Shown: positions 32,869-35,736 of the stretch, one piece after another | Position numbering within the stretch: the stretch's first letter is position 1 | Layout: each line of letters opens with the position of its first letter | NCBI GenBank assembly: GCA_027488855.1 | Contig: JAIYAV010000294.1 | Coordinates: 1 to 35,736, forward strand | DNA length: 35,736 nucleotides | Direction: 5' to 3' | Origin: Saprospiraceae bacterium | GTDB taxonomy: Bacteria > Bacteroidota > Bacteroidia > Chitinophagales > Saprospiraceae | The notes under the pieces: generated by a model | Database searches by the model: none | Seen by the model: the letters and a program-made list of their open reading frames with translations, nothing else | What the model was told of the DNA's origin: nothing | Program-made: the position numbers and the translations under genes

Positions 32869-35670
32869 ATGAAACGTTTATTCCTCCTTGCCGTATTGCT
32901 GGTTTACACCCTCAGCAACCAGGCTCAAACTGCACCGACTGATCGCTTACCGCTAGATCCTGCAGTACAAACCGGAAAGCTCAAAAACGGGCTGACCTAT
33001 TACATTCGCAAAAACGCCAAGCCTGAAAAAAAAGTCGAACTCCGCTTGGCCATCAATGCGGGTTCGCTTCAGGAAGATGAGACCCAACTGGGTTTGGCTC
33101 ACTTTTGTGAACACATGGCCTTCAACGGAACCAAAAATTTCCCCAAGAATGAGCTGGTTAGCTTTTTGGAAAAAATGGGTATCCGCTTTGGAGCAGATTT
33201 GAATGCTTACACTTCTTTCGACGAAACGGTTTACATGCTGCCCGTACCTTTGGAAGATCCCAGTAACCTCGACAAAGGCCTACAAGTACTCGAAGATTGG
33301 GCTCACAACTGTACCTATGACCCCGCTGAAATTGACAAAGAACGTGGCGTTGTACTGGAAGAATCTCGCATAGGCAAAGGTGCAGGGGATCGGATGTTTG
33401 CCCAGTACCGCAACCAACTTTTTACTGGCTCCAAGTACGCCAGTCGTCTGCCCATTGGCAAGGATGAGATCATCAAAAATGCCAAAGCTGAAACGATCAA
33501 GCGCTTTTACACCACCTGGTACCGCCCCAATTTGATGGCATTGATTGTGGTAGGAGATGTTGATCCGGTTGCTACTCTGGCTTTGATCAAAAAACATTTT
33601 GAGGCCATTCCCAATCCAAAAACGATCGTGCCCAGGGTTGCCACGGCCGTCCCAGCGCGGAGCAAAACTGAAGTTCGGGTGGTCAGCGACAAAGAAGCGA
33701 CGAATTACAGCCTGCAAATTTATTACGACAACATCAAAAGCGCGGATGCCAATACCCTGGGGGCTTACCAGCAGTACATCTTGGGCCGTTTGTTGAGCAG
33801 CATGATGAGTGCGCGCTTCCGGGAGGCCTCCCAAGGTGCCAATCCACCTTTCCTGGGTGCAGGCGCATTTAATGGCGGGATGGCCCGAGGCTACAAAAGC
33901 TTCACCCTTTCCTGTGGCATCGGCAAGGTAGGTATTGATACTGCCCTGACTGCTGCATATGGAGTGTTGGAACAAGCCCGTAAATACGGCTTTTTACCCG
34001 CCGAATTTGAACGCGCCAAAAAGAGCATGCTCAATTCAATGGAGAGTACGGCAAAAGAAAAGGACAAAACCGAATCAGAAGATTACGTGCAGGAATACCT
34101 CGACCACTTCCTGGAACAGGAACCTTCCCCAGGTATTGAACTGGAATTGAAATACCACCAGGAGTTTTTGCAAAAGGCAACGGTGCAGGATGTCAACAAA
34201 CTATTCAGTGGCTTCAAAATGGATGGCCACAAGTTCATCTTGTTGACCGGGCCGGTAAAAGGAACCCACACCCTACCAACCGAGGCTCAGTTGTTGGCCA
34301 TGTACACCAAAGCCAGCCAGCAAGTTGTCAAGCCCTACGAAGAGAAAGTCCTGGCCAGCAGCCTGATGGCCGCGCCACCCAGCGGTGGGAAAATTGTCAA
34401 GGAAAGTTCCAATCCTGCCCTAGGTATTACCGAGTTAACCTTGAGCAACGGCGTAAAAGTCACCTTAAAAACCACCGATTTTAAAAACGACGAAATCCAG
34501 TTCCGCTCGGCTCGCTTTGGTGGAATCAACAATTACCCCGTTGAAGATTTGCGCAACGCTTCCCTGATCGGTGGGCTTGTTGGAGAGATGGGGCTAGCGA
34601 GTTTTACGCCAACCGATATGCGTAAAATCAACGCTGGGAAAATCGCCAACGTTCGCCCGTCCATTGGCAACCTGACCGCTGGTTTTTCGGGGAGTAGCAG
34701 TGTCAAAGACTTTGAGACCGCCCTACAAATGGTATACCTGTATGCCACCGCTCCCCGGCGCGACGAGGCGCTTTTTGCGGGCTACAAAGCCAAACAAAAG
34801 TCGCAATGGGCTATGATGGGCTCCAACCCACAATTTGCCTTCATCGATACCATGAGCACCTGGATGTCGAACAATAGCCCCTGGCAATTGGGTCTCCCCA
34901 AGCCCAAGGATTATGAACAGGTCAATCTGGACCGAGCTATGGCCATCTACAAAGAAAGCCTTGGCGACGCCACGGGGCTGCATTTCATTTTTGTAGGCAG
35001 TTTGGACGAGGCCAAAATGAAACCCCTGATCGCCCAATACCTGGGTTCTTTACCAGTTAGTGGCAAAGAGCGCAACTGGAAAGACAATGGTTCGCGCAAC
35101 ATCACCGGAGTGCAGGAACTCAAAGTATATCGCGGTGCTGACCCCAAAAGTCAGGTGCAAATCATTTGGCATGGCGAGGTGGCCTACTCCCCCGATCTGG
35201 ATTTTTACGCAGACGCTCTAGGCGAAATCCTCAACATTCGGGTGATCGAAAAAATGCGGGAAGAAATGAGTGGCATTTATGGCGGCGGCTTCAATTGTTC
35301 GATCAACCAGCGGCCCTATGAGAATTTCAGCGCCTCCCTGTCCTTCCCTTGCGGCCCGGAAAACGTAGACAAACTCATCGCTGCGGCCTTGGCGGAAATC
35401 GAACAAATCAAAACCAATGGCCCCAAAGAGGAAGACCTGGCCAAGATCAAAACGCAATGGACGGAGCAGCACCGGGAACAGGTCAAAAGCAATGCCTATT
35501 GGTTGAGCGAATTGAACAACATCCAGATCTTCAAAGCCGATCCCCAGCGGATGCTCAACTACGACAAATACCTGGCAGCGCTTACAGCCCAAGACATCCA
35601 GAATGTAGCCAAAATTATTTTTGGTGGAGCGAATCGGGCTACAGCGGTGTTGTATCCGGAGAAAAAGTGA
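32869..35670 (+). CDS. M16 family (pitrilysin-like) zinc metalloprotease, exported
   Basis: This 933-residue two-lobed insulinase-type protease has a signal peptide (about 1-20, ending SNQAQ). The inverted zinc motif HFCEH (His78, Glu81, His82) is intact, and Glu158 in KERG lies 76 residues beyond, as in active M16 enzymes. The second half (about 480-930) repeats the fold without the zinc motif, including VQIIWHGEVAYSPDLDFYADALGEIL, and should serve as the substrate-binding lobe. Bacteroidota encode many such periplasmic enzymes, which digest peptides. The start at 32869 is chosen because it begins a clean signal peptide. The stop codon TGA lies inside the first unit of the GTGAAAA array. Confidence 0.93.
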   Translation: MKRLFLLAVLLVYTLSNQAQTAPTDRLPLDPAVQTGKLKNGLTYYIRKNAKPEKKVELRLAINAGSLQEDETQLGLAHFCEHMAFNGTKNFPKNELVSFLEKMGIRFGADLNAYTSFDETVYMLPVPLEDPSNLDKGLQVLEDWAHNCTYDPAEIDKERGVVLEESRIGKGAGDRMFAQYRNQLFTGSKYASRLPIGKDEIIKNAKAETIKRFYTTWYRPNLMALIVVGDVDPVATLALIKKHFEAIPNPKTIVPRVATAVPARSKTEVRVVSDKEATNYSLQIYYDNIKSADANTLGAYQQYILGRLLSSMMSARFREASQGANPPFLGAGAFNGGMARGYKSFTLSCGIGKVGIDTALTAAYGVLEQARKYGFLPAEFERAKKSMLNSMESTAKEKDKTESEDYVQEYLDHFLEQEPSPGIELELKYHQEFLQKATVQDVNKLFSGFKMDGHKFILLTGPVKGTHTLPTEAQLLAMYTKASQQVVKPYEEKVLASSLMAAPPSGGKIVKESSNPALGITELTLSNGVKVTLKTTDFKNDEIQFRSARFGGINNYPVEDLRNASLIGGLVGEMGLASFTPTDMRKINAGKIANVRPSIGNLTAGFSGSSSVKDFETALQMVYLYATAPRRDEALFAGYKAKQKSQWAMMGSNPQFAFIDTMSTWMSNNSPWQLGLPKPKDYEQVNLDRAMAIYKESLGDATGLHFIFVGSLDEAKMKPLIAQYLGSLPVSGKERNWKDNGSRNITGVQELKVYRGADPKSQVQIIWHGEVAYSPDLDFYADALGEILNIRVIEKMREEMSGIYGGGFNCSINQRPYENFSASLSFPCGPENVDKLIAAALAEIEQIKTNGPKEEDLAKIKTQWTEQHREQVKSNAYWLSELNNIQIFKADPQRMLNYDKYLAALTAQDIQNVAKIIFGGANRATAVLYPEKK

Positions 35671-35736
35671 AAAGTGAAAAGTGAAAAGTGAAAAGTGAAA
35701 AGTGAAAAGTGAAAAATGAAAAGTGAAAAGTGAAAA
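35667..35736. repeat. GTGAAAA heptamer tandem array, truncated by window end
   Basis: Ten consecutive 7-nt units run from 35667 to 35736; nine are GTGAAAA and the eighth (35716) is ATGAAAA. The array begins within the final codon and stop of the M16 gene and continues beyond the window. Because the TGA is inside the first unit, changes in copy number would not alter the protein. Confidence 0.9.

Noticed and set aside
35667..35736. Possible CRISPR array at the window end
   Set aside because: Units are 7 nt with no spacers; it is a simple tandem repeat.

Overview
The window looks like chromosomal DNA of a Bacteroidota member, most likely the Saprospiria (Haliscomenobacter-like; this rank is inference). 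The phylum evidence is direct: a C-terminal type IX secretion (T9SS) sorting domain, a SusC-type TonB receptor with an N-terminal CarboxypepD_reg-like domain, a CzcA pump fused to a TolC-like channel, DUF6702 and DUF2202 proteins, an OmpA protein with PorE-like architecture, a Uma2 nuclease, AT-rich starts without clear Shine-Dalgarno sequences, and a TAnnTTTG-like promoter. No rRNA, tRNA, CRISPR array, transposase or prophage gene was seen.

Layout. 1-9388 (all minus) is an envelope, metal and redox block: a partial haem-binding lipoprotein, a CxxCH haem-binding protein, the RND adaptor lipoprotein, the giant CzcA-TolC fusion, a His-rich exported protein, a DUF2202 ferritin-like protein, a DUF6702 protein and a lipoprotein glutathione peroxidase. 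9501-11419 (plus) holds two exported proteins, the second with a T9SS domain and an 18-A tract near its 3' end. 11510-13636 (minus) is an EF-G paralogue with a non-canonical GTPase site; a 163-nt near-palindrome lies just before its start. 14073-14921 (plus) is a class IV aminotransferase. 14918-17204 (minus) is an accessory patch: a VapB-like antitoxin whose VapC partner survives only as a 15-codon N-terminus fused in frame to an FG-GAP-like exported protein, an unknown gene and a Uma2 nuclease. 17339-20184 (minus) holds a CocE/NonD hydrolase and an outer-membrane-like protein. 20332-21654 (plus) is a polysaccharide deacetylase. 21794-26424 (minus) is a rhamnose module: Gfo/Idh/MocA oxidoreductase, GH106-type alpha-L-rhamnosidase and L-rhamnose mutarotase. 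26800-35670 (plus) holds a TonB receptor behind a DtxR/MntR-like operator, a D-aminoacylase-type amidohydrolase, the PorE-like OmpA protein and an M16 zinc protease. The window ends inside a GTGAAAA heptamer array.

How the genes fit together. The CzcA-TolC fusion and its adaptor would form a complete tripartite efflux pump from two genes; the TM4 Asp/Asp/Glu triad points to divalent cations (CzcA-like) rather than Cu(I)/Ag(I). The rhamnosidase would release L-rhamnose and the mutarotase would interconvert its anomers. Most other genes are single functions facing the periplasm or outer membrane.

The most unusual signals are not a classical new system. They are the EF-G paralogue with its long palindromic leader, the vapC remnant recycled as the N-terminus of an exported protein, the palindromic operator overlapping the TonB-receptor promoter, the slippery A18 tract in a T9SS substrate, and the large perfect or near-perfect palindromes, different in sequence each time, that fill many of the intergenic gaps.
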